Shown here: positions 1-12,920 of the stretch, piece after piece
Position numbering within the stretch: the first letter of the stretch is position 1
Layout of the letters: every line of letters starts with the position of its first letter
Source: Helochares maculicollis
Taxonomy: Eukaryota > Arthropoda > Insecta > Coleoptera > Hydrophilidae
DNA: 49,621 nucleotides
Reading direction: 5' to 3'
NCBI GenBank assembly: GCA_033557835.1
Contig: JAWQRO010000194.1
Coordinates: forward strand, 1-49,621
Translations under genes and position numbers: made by a program
The notes under the pieces: generated by a model
The model's database searches: none
Told to the model about the DNA's origin: nothing
The model's input: only the letters and a program-made list of their open reading frames with translations

Positions 1-852
1 GTTTGAAAACGAATCAATTTGAAATTGTCAGAAGAATTACATATTTCTATGCGCCGACCGCGTATCGCAAACATTCTGTCGGAAAGCAAAATTGTAATTC
101 AGTGTAATTATTTTTAAATTTTATTGGTAGATATTTTGTCGTAAATTCTCTTCTTTGAGGTTTTCCACCGCCATTTTTCCACCAACAAAGCATTAATAAA
201 AAGCAACTTGCATCCGCATAGTCTTAGGCTCAATTTTACAGTTGCTAAGTCGATTGGATTTTTATTATCTGTTCCCAGAGTATAGTTAACATATTAAAAA
301 ATTTCATCTTTTGTAGCTAGAAACGCGGCATTTTCGATTTTGTTTGTTTATGCCAACTAAATTGTTAGTGTATATAAGAAATAAATGCAGTGTAAAATAC
401 AGTAAATAGTCCAATTCTGAATTAAGAAAGTTTTGGTGCACATTCATGATTCCACTATGTTCTGTAATAACAACATGACATATCTTAGCATTAATATCAA
501 AAAATAAATAATTTATCAATACAAAGACAAGACATAAATCCAGTTGTCTCCATTTTTGCAATTATATCATGCCAGTCTTTGCTTCACATTGTAGAAAGTA
601 GAATCAAGAAGATTTAATCAATCTTACTGGGTGAATTAGCCAGTTTAAATGAAATAGGATTGGCTCAATTTTTTTAGAAATGATGCACTTAGCATATCTT
701 AGATTATTTTAATGTAATATTTTATGCATATCTGTATTCAGCATGCGAAAGTGCAACCTGGAGTAAAAATGATTTGCTATGAAAACGTAAATAGGTGAAT
801 GCAGAGTCAATAAACCACCCGATATGAAATAAAATCAGATGCACCTCTTTCG
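1..852. other. AT-rich non-coding DNA
   Basis: No reading frame here has recognisable domain content, and stops are frequent on both strands. I see no repeat shared with the rest of the window. Confidence 0.5.
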
Positions 853-1140
853 CGTCGCGCCGGCTCTAAAAGAATGGACACACCTCATCCTCTTGCGCAG
901 CATGGCAGTGTGGCCTTACCCAGGCCGCAGTGCAGCAACCCTTAGCGGCCGCCATGGCCGATACGGTCGGGTTCGATGGCCTTTACCCCTTGACCCTTTG
1001 AACAGCGGGCGAACACCCCGAAACGCGGGCCTATGTATGTGTGTTTGAGTGAGTGTTTGTTCGTGTGTAGGTCACCCCTTTTCTGCGATCGGTGCGAATG
1101 ACCGCGCCCCCATCCCATTCTGCGTGTACATACAGCAGCC
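853..1140. other. CpG-rich patch, possible regulatory DNA
   Basis: This block is strikingly richer in G, C and CpG than its surroundings (CGCGTCGCGCCGG near its start, GCGGCCGCCATGGCCG near 950). A frame of about 70 codons runs through it, but its residues match nothing I know. A CpG-rich island in AT-rich arthropod DNA can be a promoter, enhancer or exon. Nothing in the sequence decides between them. Confidence 0.25.
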
Positions 1141-3582
1141 GATGTGGCCGAGATTTCAGTCCGCGTACCTAAAATAAAGTGTCATCCTACGAAAATAGTA
1201 CATCTGTGAATTTGGACTGTCTAGGTTATGCAAGGCAGGATTCGGTCTGTCGGGCTTATTCAACCCGATTAAAAATAGAGAGGCGCACACAATGCTTTTG
1301 TATACAGTGTGGCCGAAGTGGGTGCGTAGACGGAGGAATGTCGGGGACTTAACACTATCGAAAATAGATTTGTGGATTTTAAGATGTCACCAATTATTTT
1401 GTAGTCTATTATGACTTTAGGGAATTATTTTGGCCGCTGCGAAAATGTCTGACAAAATAATTATTGGATTGTCATTCTGCATATTTAACAATTTTTGGCC
1501 GCATTTGTGATTATAATGTGCCAATCATCATCGGCATAGAAAAATAACGTGGAGAAGCCATTGAGTCAATCCAAAATCCAAAAAAATTAAAAGTGAAGAT
1601 AATTTAAGGTTGCTGAAAACCGACAACTTTTTAAAAATCTGAGAGTTAAATATTAGGCTTTTATAGGGCGAGGACTTTTAAAGCTCATTTGATGAATGGG
1701 AACAGAAGCTTTTTATCATTTTGTAGCAATTGTGCAAGAGAAGTCTTAGTAAATTTTATTCACTCGTGGTTTTGGAGAAGATTTTAATGGTTTAGAAATA
1801 ATCACTACGAATTCGGCAAATTTTAAAACAGTCAATTACGTTTCAACTGTTTTAACTCTCAATCCTGAGGAGATTGGTTTGAATAGCATTGTTACAGAGA
1901 GAATTTCTCAAATGAGAATCCTCATGCTAATCACTTCCAAATTAACACGTTCCTTTGTCTTCTGCCTTTTATCGCTTGCAGCCACACCTGAAGCTGGTAA
2001 ATGGTTGGAGAATGAGCTATCCATCGGATTTGCGGTTTACCATCAATCCAACTCTCTGACGGCGCCTGTAATCGCGCTTTGCTGCCGCGGACAATGCTGT
2101 TATTGATGATTATTGAAGCCGATCGCGGCGCTTTCATTAAGTATCGTGTGGACCTGTTCTGTTGAGAGAATCTTGTACAGTGGGAGTCGCCCACCCTGAG
2201 ACCTGTTGGCCAATCATCCAGCACCAGATACTTGCTTATTTACTACTTGCCGGTTTTGTTTACATCGAACGCACAATGTTCCTTTCCAATATTCTTCGAC
2301 TGCTCCCGCTCTCCGAGTAGATAGTACCGAATCATGCAATGACGTGTCAGATTTTGGGTGGGGTACCCAGAACTATCTATTAAATCTGTTGCTATTTTTG
2401 ATTGGTTGGTTTTGACTATCTTTCGCTAGCTCGATGATATGTGAATGGAGCGACTCTACTTTTGGGTAACCCACTAGTATCAATTGCGCAGTAACAATAA
2501 TCTCGGGCTTGTTTTAACTGATTCCATTACTTTAGAACGCTTTTTGCGCAATAACTCTATATCCTTATTTTAAACCGCTTTTAAATTACAGCAAATAGGT
2601 CCTAATTTACCATGAAGTTTGCCCAAATAAATTGTAACGCCTTTGCAATTTTAAATCATTTCAGCAATTCAATTTACAAGAAATTACGCATCAATTCGGT
2701 TTTGGTAAACGATCTGTTGTTCATGCGAGATTGTACGAGGAACTAATGCTCGCACAAATGTGGTGACGCAATCACTTTTGATTTTTTGAAAATGGCCCAA
2801 TTTGTCCCAACGGAATTGCCAAAATTTCCACCACAAACGCATATGTCCAAATTAAGAAATATATATTTTCCCAACTATAAGCACAAGTGGAAACTGTTCA
2901 GACGACGTTTTACTAAAGGAAATGTTCCTAACGCAAAATCGTACATTTTCTAAACCTAAAGACTTTGGTTTTCAGAAGTAGCATTGAAACGTCTCGCCAC
3001 AGCAATGATCCTTGGTGCGCCGATATACCTGTTGGTAGGTAGGCGAAATCGCATAAATTTCTTGACCCCGATCACAAGGGACGTAAGCCAACGACGGACG
3101 GCGTCGGTAAACGTCTGAGCATGCTGTGTAGGCGATCTAAATTTGCAACGTCCCGGTTATTCTTGGCGCCGACACTTCTAGTGGCCAACACTCTCACTAA
3201 TGTGTATATATCGTCAGTCGATGGTACAGACGACGTCCGTGGTGCTACAGTTATTTTATTACGAATAATGTAGGCCAATAAATATTTTTATTGGATGTGA
3301 TTGCGAAAATAAACTTTTCTCTGTTTCCATAGCATATGGATTATATTTAACGAAAGTTGGAATGGTTAAATTCTAATTGAACATAGCGACGCTTTGTACA
3401 GTGGCTGGATATCGAAAATCCCTCGCATTCCTTGGATAATTCACAATTGTTCTGCGAGTTAAATAATGATTAAATGCCAAAATTCGATATGGTCTACTAT
3501 CAAGTAAATCTTCAAATAGTGTTTAGGTGGCAGAATTGCGGGCTCTAGTACTTGTACGTTTACTGCTAAAACAACATGCACC
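1141..3582. other. Non-coding DNA with a second CpG-rich patch
   Basis: Short open frames around 1880-2400 overlap on both strands and show no domain motif. Around 2990-3260 the DNA turns CpG-rich. I see no transposon ends, RNA gene or tandem repeat. Confidence 0.4.
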
Positions 3583-4070
3583 CAAGATTGGAAATAGTTT
3601 TTAGTTTCTAAACTCTTAAAGACTTTATTAGAATATAAATAACTGGACTTCATTTTTAAGCAACTGCTTTTAAGTTAGACTTAAACAAAAATTGTTTGCC
3701 GCACCATTTCTACAACCATCGGAAAAATATCACAGGAATACCCATTATTAATATTATTTGTAGAACTCTGAGAAGTTTGGTTCGCATTTAGAACATTTTA
3801 AGACCTGTTGATCCACATCATATTCCAAATTGGCATTACTTTAATAACGCAGCTATTACAAAGCCTATAACGATACCATGACATCAAGTATTATTCTGAT
3901 CTACATGCTGTAGATTGCTAAGTTTTTATGCCTTTTAATAAGACAATGCAGAGATTTACATCGAATTTTCTAAAACAACATATTGAACAAAAAATAACCA
4001 ATAGGTGCCACAGCAGATTAATTTCTGACTGCTGCAAATCAATCTTCTTCGAAGAAATCAGCAAAAAGTT
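3583..4070. repeat. Tandem duplication, copy 1
   Basis: This is the first of two adjacent direct copies of about 488 bp. It begins CAAGATTGGAAATAG and is followed at once by copy 2, beginning CAAGATGGGAAATAG. Long blocks are nearly identical, for example AAGACCTGTTGATCCACATC and CTACATGCTGTAGATTG. The copies differ by scattered substitutions and small indels. Both strands contain stops, so it does not look coding. It could be a local duplication or two monomers of a larger satellite. Confidence 0.85.
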
Positions 4071-4557
4071 CAAGATGGGAAATAGTTTTTAGTTTCTAAA
4101 CTCTCAAAGACTTTATTAGATAACAAATAACAGGACTTCATTTCTAAGCAACTGCTTATAAGTTAAACTTAAACAAAAATTGTTGGTCGCACCATTTCTA
4201 CAACCATCGGAAAAATATCAGAAAAATGCCCGTTACCAATATTATTTGTAGAACTCTGAAAAGTTAAGTTCGAATCTAGAACATTTTAAGACCTGTTGAT
4301 CCACATCATATTCCAAATTGGTATAACTTTAATAATGCAGCTATTACAGAGCCTACAATTACACCATGACTCCAAGTATCGTTCTGATCTACATGCTGTA
4401 GATTGGTTAGTTTTTATGCCTTTTTATTAGACAAGGAGATATGCAACGAATTTTCTTGAAAACATATCGAACAAAAAATTAGCAATAGGTGCCAAAGCAG
4501 ATTAATTTCCGGCTGCTGCAAATCGATCCTCTTCGAAGAAATCGGCAAAACCTTCAA
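4071..4557. repeat. Tandem duplication, copy 2
   Basis: This is the second copy, directly abutting the first in the same orientation. It ends near CTTCAA at about 4557, where copy 1 has TTCAAG at its junction. Several variants are single-base and spread evenly, so the duplication is not recent. No third copy is visible on either side. Confidence 0.85.
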
Positions 4558-5577
4558 CGGCACAAAACCAAAAAATGACACGTAATAAATTACCTCGTCA
4601 TCTTAAAAATTATTTATTCTTCGAAGCGATTTTAAGGCAGATTAACTTTGAATACGGCCTTCTTCCTCCTGGCCTATTGTTGTTACGTGCGCATTTTATG
4701 TCGGTAACCTGAGAAAATGTGTGCCTTAAGCGTTGTGTGCATGGCGGATTAGCTTTAGTAATGGAATTTCTTTATTTAGAATTGTAATGCCTTGCTTTTA
4801 GTTGAGGAATTTAGTAACATTCTTCAGCTGGAATACATCACCAATAGAAAATATGCGTTTCAAATGCGTTTTGATTTTCAATTAGGACCAAATTTGTCGG
4901 GAGGATTCTCGGAATTTATCCACCATATCCTTTGAAAGTTTAAATATTGATATTTAGTCGCTTAACATGATTTTTGTTTGCTTCGGGTATGTTAAGTGTA
5001 CCCTTTGAAGACTATATTGATAGATGGATGAGGTGATATGGATTTTCTGCAGGAGGCACGTTTCGTACCACTTATATAACGGTGGGCTTAGTACCATTAC
5101 CGTTCGCAAACAAAATGTCCTCGCAAAGAGCAACATAATTGGTCGATAACCTCCCGACACAGTTAGTGAACCCCTTTAGTTCTGTTCGCTGCTTCATCGC
5201 GGACTAATTATTGTAATTGCTGGACTAGTAACGTCTTTTAAGAATATTAATTTGCCCGAGAGGAAGGTGGAGCCGGTAATTATTTTAAGGAGTACCGGCA
5301 GCAGTCACCTCTCTTAGTGGCTTTTACCTGCCTCATCCAGTGAAAGGCACTCGCCGTCTGTCTATTGAGCGTCTAGCCGATCAAATTAACAACTAGCGGG
5401 ATGGTAACTGCATTAAGAATCGCTATTAGAACTTTAATAAGCCAATGACGTTCAATATGAGGATGTAGTAGAGATCCGTTTCAAAAATCCTGCATAAAAA
5501 ACTGTCTGTGTTGATGAACTTGGTTAAACCATAGTACCTACCTCAAATATTTATTGATTTTCTTCATTTGTCTCTTA
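4558..5577. other. Non-coding DNA
   Basis: Only short frames without domain similarity occur. I see no transposon end before the TA at 5578-5579 that flanks the first mariner element. Confidence 0.5.
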
Positions 5578-5579
5578 TA

Positions 5580-5608
5580 TTAGGGGGACCGGAAAGTAAT
5601 GTCGTTTT
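5580..5608 (+). repeat. mariner-1 left terminal inverted repeat
   Basis: 29 bp beginning TTAGGGGGACCGGAAAG; exact reverse complement of 6821-6849. Flanked outside by TA. Confidence 0.95.
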
Positions 5609-5654
5609 CTTAAGTTAAATTCACACGACTACATTTTTAACAAGTTTTTATTTT

Positions 5655-6683
5655 TAATCAACAATATATTCACCCTCGTCATCAATTACCTTTTGCCATC
5701 TAGTATACACATTTTCAATGCCGGAGCACAAAAATCAATCGGTTTTTCTGTAAAATATGTCGAGGTAGCAGTTTGAACATCATCGAAATTTTCTAAATTT
5801 TTGCCACTAAGACAATGTTGCGGTGATCGGAATAAATGGTAATCCGAGGGTGTAATATCGGGCGAGTATGGTGGGTGAGGCAGTACCTACCATCGCAATT
5901 CGTTAATTTTGTCTAAGGTCCGCTTTGCACAGTGCGGTCTTGCATTGTCATGCTTCAGAATAACTTCTTTTCTGTTGACAATTGCCGGATACTTCAATCA
6001 AAGGCCGGTTTTTCGTTTCAATTGTCCACAATAGACATCTGCATTAACAGTTTGTCCAGGTTTTAACACTTCAAAGTGAACAACTCTTCGTGTATTTCAC
6101 CAAACACACAGAAGTGCCTTTATATAGTGTAAACCCGGCTTTGCAGTGGTTTGTAGTAATTCATGTCGGCTGACCCACTGCCTTTTGCGTTTCGGATTGT
6201 CGTACAGGACCCATTTTTCGTCTCCAGTGATCAAGCGATCAAAAAACGGATCTGTACGATGCCGTTGAAGCAATACGTTGCACGTGATGGATCGGTTGAC
6301 TTTATTCTGTTCGGATAGATTATGGGGGATCCAAACACCAGCTCTGCTTATTTTTCCAATCTGCGGCAAATGTTCTTGGATAGTTGACCAAGGTTGGTTA
6401 AGGCTGTTTGAAAGTTCCTCAATTGTTTGACATGGATTCGCTTCCAAATTTGCCCTTAGCACGTCGTTATCTAATGTTGTTGGTCTTCCTGATCGATGGG
6501 CAGGCGTCCGAGAGATCAAAATTGACTGATCTGAACTTGGAGAACCATCTTTGGCATTTTCGAACGTCCTATGCGCTTGGATAAACCGCAAATGTTTTTA
6601 GTCGCAGCAGTTGCGGTATTACTCTTGCGAAACTCAAAAAGCATACAATGCCGGAAATGCTCTTCTGGTATTTGGCTGGCCAT
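5655..6683 (-). pseudogene. mariner transposase, decayed (DD34D)
   Basis: The transposase would cut out and reinsert the element at TA sites. The reading starts at MASQIPEEHFRHC (ATG at 6681-6683) and ends YIVD-stop at 5655. Its 343-codon span matches the family's roughly 345 residues. The longest intact piece, 6097-6591, carries SGRPTTLDNDVLRANLEANP in the DNA-binding region and LITGDEKW with the first catalytic Asp. After a stop at CVW* come HDNARPH (second Asp) and PPYSPDITPSDYHLF (third Asp); exactly 34 residues separate the last two. Defects seen: a frameshift near 6600, TGA for a Trp near 6095, a TAG in the DD34D interval near 5887, and a frameshift before the C-terminal RWQKVIDDEGEY. 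No functional product is expected. Confidence 0.95.
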
Positions 6684-6820
6684 TTCACCCCAAATTGCAA
6701 AAAAAGTCTAATACTTAATTATTCATAAGCAAGTATGATACAATAACCTCAAAATCTCTTTGACACGCCTTCCAAGTACGTAATGAGCTACCAAATGACA
6801 ATCAAATATCAACATGCGCA

Positions 6821-6849
6821 AAAACGACATTACTTTCCGGTCCCCCTAA
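6821..6849 (-). repeat. mariner-1 right terminal inverted repeat
   Basis: 29 bp ending CTTTCCGGTCCCCCTAA and followed by TA at 6850-6851. This is the end next to the transposase start. Confidence 0.95.
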
Positions 6850-6851
6850 TA

Positions 6852-7344
6852 TTTTCCAAATGCTCAGCTTTCATATAAACCTTATGGTCGATGGGATTTA
6901 CTTCATTAATATCCACATTAAAAAGTCTTGCATCTATCAACTCTATTTCGTTAGTTTTGATGGGATTTATTTCTTACTATCTTCAAAGCATTGCGTTATA
7001 ATTAATGAAACTTCAAAAATAGTGCGTATGGGAGTTCTTACAAATATTACTTAGGGAATTATCATTCAGGTTGATTGCCCAGTGGTATATGTTTGACTTG
7101 TTTTAGGCTTGCCCATATTATGTTAAGGAACTGCTTTCCCAAATGAAATAAAGTATAAATTATTCGTAGAGTAATCATAGTTGTATTGGCAATGGCGCAA
7201 ATAATACCACCGATTTTTGGGCTGTCCGTGGATCAATGGATTCAATTGTGAGTAAGCGTAAAAGATCAAAGTGGAGTAAGAAAATAAAGTGTATTTTACA
7301 ATTTTGCTTTGATAAATGCGAAAATGCAAGCCAAGCGGATAAAT
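6852..7344. other. Non-coding DNA between two mariner elements
   Basis: Short frames only. I looked here for the missing 5' end of the second mariner, a match to its TTAGGGTGGGAAAA right end, and found none. Confidence 0.45.
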
Positions 7345-7995
7345 TTATGATTACTACAGTACTGGATTCAAAAAGAATTTAGACGTTCTGGGTGCCCCAC
7401 GAATTGACACAAAGCAACCTAACGAAACGAATTTCTATCTGTCAGCCAAATTGACCGAACTTGACCCATTTCTTAATAAGATGGTGACTGGGAATGAGAA
7501 ATCGCTTACATATGGTAAGACTCTATTGTGAGTAAATGATCGTCGACAAAGTTTGGTGAAGCATCTCAAGCGGTGTCCAAACCAAGTCTAACGGGTAGGA
7601 AGGTTTTCTATGCCACTGGCTGGATTAGAAAAAAATCATCTACCATGAGGTACTTCCATATGGCCAAACACTAAACTTGCCCTTCTACTGTCAACTACAT
7701 GGAACTAGGGAGTCACAAAATGTGTCGAGAATTGGCCAAAAGAATATTGTCCTCGATCACGTCTAGATCAAACTATACACGTCTTTGCGGCAGCTTAGTT
7801 GAGTTTTGATACATCCACCTTATAGTCCGGACCTAGCACCAAGTGAACTTGTTTTATCACTGCAAAACTTCTTTAATGATAAGAAATTGGCATTAGGGGA
7901 GAATTTAAAAATCACTTAGTTGAGTTTTCACCAGATCGACGCTTTTACGAGAGGTGAATTATGAAATTACCTTTTAAATAGCAACATATAAAACA
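7345..7995 (+). pseudogene. mariner transposase remnant
   Basis: Moving between frames gives recognisable mariner blocks in order. These are KMVTGNEKS at about 7480, a mutated VTGDEKW catalytic motif with Asp replaced by Asn; then LPYGQTLNLPFYCQQLHG near 7655-7705; then LIHPPYSPDLAPSE near 7808-7850, where the third catalytic Asp is replaced by Glu; then LSLQNFFNDKKLA. There are many frameshifts and stops. The N-terminal DNA-binding region is not recognisable. With two catalytic residues altered and the frame broken it is inert. Confidence 0.85.
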
Positions 7996-8085
7996 AAACT
8001 AAACGTGCACTAAATCAGATAATCCGAACCATGCTGAATAAAGACTTGAAATAAAAGTAAAAATAATGGATTTTTCCCACCCTAA
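7345..8085 (+). mobile_element. 5'-truncated mariner-like element (mariner-2)
   Basis: The plus strand carries a badly decayed mariner transposase. The element ends at CCCACCCTAA (8076-8085), followed by TA at 8086-8087, which fits a right inverted end. No matching left end is visible, so it appears truncated on the 5' side or eroded beyond recognition. Its protein motifs differ from those of mariner-1 and mariner-3, so it is another lineage. Confidence 0.75.
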
Positions 8086-11000
8086 TATAAATGTTAAGTT
8101 ACATCATAAATGTCCAAAAACATAGCCGAGCCCACTTAAAGAAATAATTTGCTTCCTCGAGATATTATTAGCGTTTTGCATGAATGCGATAAGCAAAGCA
8201 CCGATTTTCCAAAGCGCACATATTAGTGAAATAGTCGCACCTGTTATTAATATTTTGTGAGTGTGGAACCTCTAACGAATATCGTAACAGTCTACTTCTA
8301 CCTAGGAATTCAGCCTAAATTTATAAACACAATCGCATACGCAACGCCTACAACGCTTATCTAATATTTTTGGATAAATGTTCAGATAACGCTTCGTATT
8401 AATTATGCATTCTAACTGCGTTTGCTGTTATAATTTGGGCGCCCAGCCATAGAAAAGCTCCTATTTCAAAATTTTCTGTCGTAGAAATGTTCATGGTGGC
8501 TCGTAAATGTCATTTTTAGTGGTCGGGTGTTTTATTTCATGCCTAATTAGATTAAGTGTTGGTTGTAGCTGAAGCCATGTACCGAATAGTTTTTAACTAA
8601 TTAATTCTACTGCCATTGTCATCAAAACGAGAAAGGGAAGAAGCACGATAATGTTTATTGTCAGCACGACAAGGGGCGAAACAGAGGAAATAAACTAATG
8701 ATGCTGCGGAACCGGCCCATCTAGGAAACATCATAAAAGAGCATACAAAATAAAAGAGTCACAGACGAGTAAAAAGTAATAAAGATATAAATGAGTGATA
8801 TGCAAGTGAAAGACTAATGAAGAACTAAAGGATTAATAGCGGAGTAAAATAGTAAAAGTGGAACGAAAGAGTAATGGGCAAGTAGGTCTTATAGGCGAAT
8901 GCTTAAGTCTTTGGCACGTGCTTAGTTAATCGTGGTATATAATAGGTGGGCAAATGGGAGATTAGATAGCCACTAACAAGAGGGCACACGTCCATGCAGA
9001 CGACTCGCTGCAAAAGCAGCTGCTCTTCGGCAATCAAGTGAGCACCAAGCTAGTTGGTCCGCGTATACGGCAGCTGCCTTGCATCTGGCCCACGAAGAGA
9101 AAACTCCCCCGCATCATCATTTCGCCCGAAAATTATCGAAAACAACCTATTGTTTAGCAGTATCGATTTTTCTAAAGCTATAAAGCCATCCACAGAAAGT
9201 GCGAGGTTTATTGACATCGAGGCGATTAAATCGACGTGATGGTAGTGTTTGTCACAGTTTCCAGCAGATTCTGACGATGCGGTTCTGTGTACCTTTTGTC
9301 GCTTTGCAGCTGTTTTACCCAAATGACCAGTGGTGTTGACACAATAACACGGAATTGATGATGTAGTTAGGATGTAATTATAGATGTGTGCATGCACCGT
9401 TGGTGGTTAATATTAATTGACAATATCTTTCAGTATGTTTAACTGCTTGTTTCTTTGATATCTACATATTATTTTATGTATAGGAATTCTTTATAATTAA
9501 CTGTTACAACTATAATTACGTTATGAAGACAGCCGTGAGACATGTACAAATTATTTTTGAGGGGTTGGTGCTCATCAACTCAATTTAGCAGCTTGTTCGC
9601 ACTGCTAACTTATCATAATTTTGGGGTGGTGAGTGGATACTCGAATTATAGCTAAGGTTGTGGCTCCTATGCACACTTTAAAATCGGTTTTTAATCTGGA
9701 GTTCCAACACCAATTTCCAAATGCACCGATGCCAGCCCATTTTGATTAAATCATCGTTTTACATAATAATTTCATTGGCCCATCAACTGGTGGTCTAATC
9801 TATTTCAGCTTGCTTAAAAAATTCGATCTCACTAATTAAACATCAGATAAGGTGACCTTAACTGTCATCATCACATCTATTTCATAGGTGTCGTGTATGA
9901 ATGCTCTCCAAAGGGATTACTAAGGGATGCCCAAACATTTGATAGACCCCTCTTTGGCGAGTCTACAATAGAGCAAATTGGATATAAATTTTACAGAATG
10001 CAATTGTTTACAAGCAAGCCACGCCATTCGCTCTGATAATATCCATCGCATAAATAGAGAAGAAGCAACCCTGCCGAAGCATCGCAGAGAGTTGTTAGCC
10101 TAGCCAGAATATCATAGGGTATTAGATAGGACACAAACGCTGGGTATACGTGCACGAGGTGTGTTGTACATCTGCCACGAGCAGGTGTTGGCTTCGAACA
10201 GCTTGCACGCGATACAGACAACTAACCCCCTCGAACTTCGCCGGTACGGTCTTCCTGTCCTTCTAAGGTGTTCAACCCCGAATAACCTCGACGGAGCACG
10301 TTTACTTGTCAAAATTATTTCAGTTGGGCGCGAGGTGACGCCTGATACTAATTTTGGCGCTGGTTGGTCTTTAAGCGTCTTCAGATTTCAATGGTGTTTC
10401 ATAGGGGGTCTGAAGATGCAGCCCTAGGGGGTCGATGATTGAACGTTTTTGCTAATTCCTTAAATATAACTGCTAAGAAAAAAAGGGACACCCTTTCTAT
10501 TAGCTCAGGAGTCTGGAAGGGATAGATGTTCCAGATGTTCTTCTAGTTTTTCAATAGGTATCGTCTTTATCTCTGTAGATAATATTGGCTGATTGCCATG
10601 TGTCTAGTTTTTTGCATCCTAGACATGGCTGTCGTTTGTTGGGTTTATGTAGGTACCGTTAAGCCTCAGCAGAATATAATTTTGAAATGGGAGACATGTC
10701 GGGATTGTGGATATTATGAAATAGGTGAGCTTTTATTATGGTCGTTCAGACATTTGAATAGAAAATGTCGGGTATCAATGCAAATTTTTGATGGTATAAG
10801 TCACATTAGTGCAATGGCATTAAGATGGTTTTTTTGCTAGCATCATCATAAAGGTCTCAATATGCATCATTATAAATATTTCTAACCCCTCTTTATTCAT
10901 TACAATTTATTTAACATACCTGTAATTCCTTAGAAACCTGTGTGGTTTATATTCTTCAAAGAAATTTATTTCTGACAGTACAATTTTTACACTAAAATAT

Positions 11001-12920
11001 TGGACTCGCAGTTTTTTCATCCTTCAGGACTTCCCAAAAGTCTCGCAAAGACTTCCATTTCTGTTTAATATATATTTTAATATTGTTGTAAGGGGCACTT
11101 TCAAATATTGTTGTAGGAAATGCTGAGTACCTTGTTTCAAACAAAAACTCAAAACGTTTCAACACTTGCACAAATGTTTGTATAAATTCGCCATTTTATA
11201 GTATAAATGCAAATTAAAGAAACTGGAGTGCCTCTACTAAATATTACCCTACATATACATTTTAAAAGTGGAAGCGGATTGGTTAATTAAAAGTAAAATC
11301 ATATAAAGTGTAGAATTAAAATCGTATACTTTTGTGTTATGGGCCCTTCATCACTTTTTATGCGCCCTTAACGCATTTTGACTTAGCGAGTAAGCGAAGC
11401 ATGTTTGATTCTAAATGGAGGTTTGCTTTTCAAGACTTCTTATTAACATCCTCAAGTAATCAAATATCGAAAAATGCAGTCAGAGCTATTTATATGCAGT
11501 CTTATTTTTCTTTAGTCTATCATTTATAAACTAATTTACACTCCAAATGTTACTTATCACTTATTTAGTTAACTCTTTTTAACCAATATTGGTACTTGTT
11601 ATTCACTTCACTATGTCATACTATTAATTGTTCCATCATGTAAACGACTTCTCTTATATGGACAGATGTCTAAAGCACCAGAAAGGCCTTCTAAAATACC
11701 GCAGAACAGACACCATTAGTTGATTCTTTAATATTCGGGAGTGTTGACAATTTGAAAGTGCTGAGAAGTGATCCGGCTATGCAGTAATATAGTCGCGGTA
11801 CTAATTCAGACGGTAGAGTAATAAAAGTTCTTTGTAAGATCTAACACTTTTTCATATGAATCATTAGAATTATTTATTTAAAAGATGGTTTACAGTAGTA
11901 AAAACCGTACAAGCCTCGCTTACTCAGGATTCGCTCACTCATCCCATGTGAAGTCAAGGGTTTAAAGAATTAACAACAAAAATTTTAATATCTAAATCTT
12001 ATAAAGCCACCAAACGTCACCAATTTGCAATTTTTGACTTTCTTGCCTATTCTCTAATGCATTACCGATTAGAGAGGAATGATCGAGAGCAGTGAAGTGA
12101 AGCCTATTTTGTTTGGTGTGGTGAAGCAAAACATATTCGATTCTTGATGTATTCTAAACTTCTTACGATATGTATATTTTCAAAATCATTGGAACTAAAA
12201 TACAACTAACAAAGTATTAAAACGGAATCCTGTTCTAAAGCTATGCAGAGTAAAGTACCAGTCTCGGTTTAATTTTTTTAATTCCATGGCCTATTAATAA
12301 TTAATAATGAACTTATTTATAATTCAGTGGTTATAAATATTAGAGTAGGCGGAAAAGACTACAAATAGTTAATTGGCGGCGTTTTCAGAGATTTGATTTA
12401 CAATAAAGAACCCCGTTATAAGATTATATTAAGAAGTCGAGAAATATCGCAAAACAATCTTTTTAAAAACAAGCAAGCTGCACTTACTGGAATTGAAAAG
12501 ACATTCAGGAATAAAAACATGCAAAAATGCAGCTGCAAAACATTCTAAAAACGTGAAACGGTAACAACTAACGATTTTGAGGAGTTTGAGCTACTTCACA
12601 ACACATCCTAAATCCTAAGTAAGCTAAGAAAATTTTGTTATAGCAGCAGACACATTATTTTAACATAAATGCATTTTATGAAAATATAGATTCATTCTCT
12701 CATTAGGGCGTCTTTTGCAGACTATCTAGCAGCAGATTTCAATACTATTGAATAACTAACCATTGCTCTTAGATGTTCAATTTAAATTTTAGTTGGTGTT
12801 TTCTCTAATCCCCATTTTTTGCCATCTCTAGCATTTAAATGCAAAGTTGTTGATACAAATTATAGGAATTTTAGCGTATAAGCCAAATTGTGAATTTTTT
12901 TGTTCTCCAAGATTTACTTA
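8086..12920. other. Long non-coding interval
   Basis: No coding region is supported over this 4.8 kb. Short overlapping frames near 9054-9397 and 9991-10427 occur on both strands without motifs. Those two zones are modestly richer in CpG and could hold conserved non-coding DNA. A purine-rich degenerate repeat at 8752-8885 is listed separately. Confidence 0.45.
8752..8885 (+). repeat. Purine-rich degenerate RAGTAA repeat
   Basis: Hexamers close to GAGTAA or AAGTGA recur about every 10-20 bases (GAGTCA, GAGTAA, AAGTAA, GAGTGA, AAGTGA, GAGTAA, TAGTAA, AAGTGG, GAGTAA). The strand is almost free of C and T runs. It may be an eroded simple repeat. Confidence 0.4.

Larger units (their letters stand above)
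5580..6849 (-). mobile_element. Full-length mariner element (mariner-1)
   Basis: The element is 1270 bp, a normal mariner length. Perfect 29-bp terminal inverted repeats lie at 5580-5608 and 6821-6849, starting TTAGGGGGACCGG. TA dinucleotides at 5578-5579 and 6850-6851 form the target duplication. It carries one transposase reading on the minus strand, broken by stops and frameshifts, so the copy is not autonomous. The identical TIRs suggest a fairly recent insertion compared with the other mariners here. The TIR sequence differs from the other mariners in the window, so it is a separate lineage. Confidence 0.96.
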
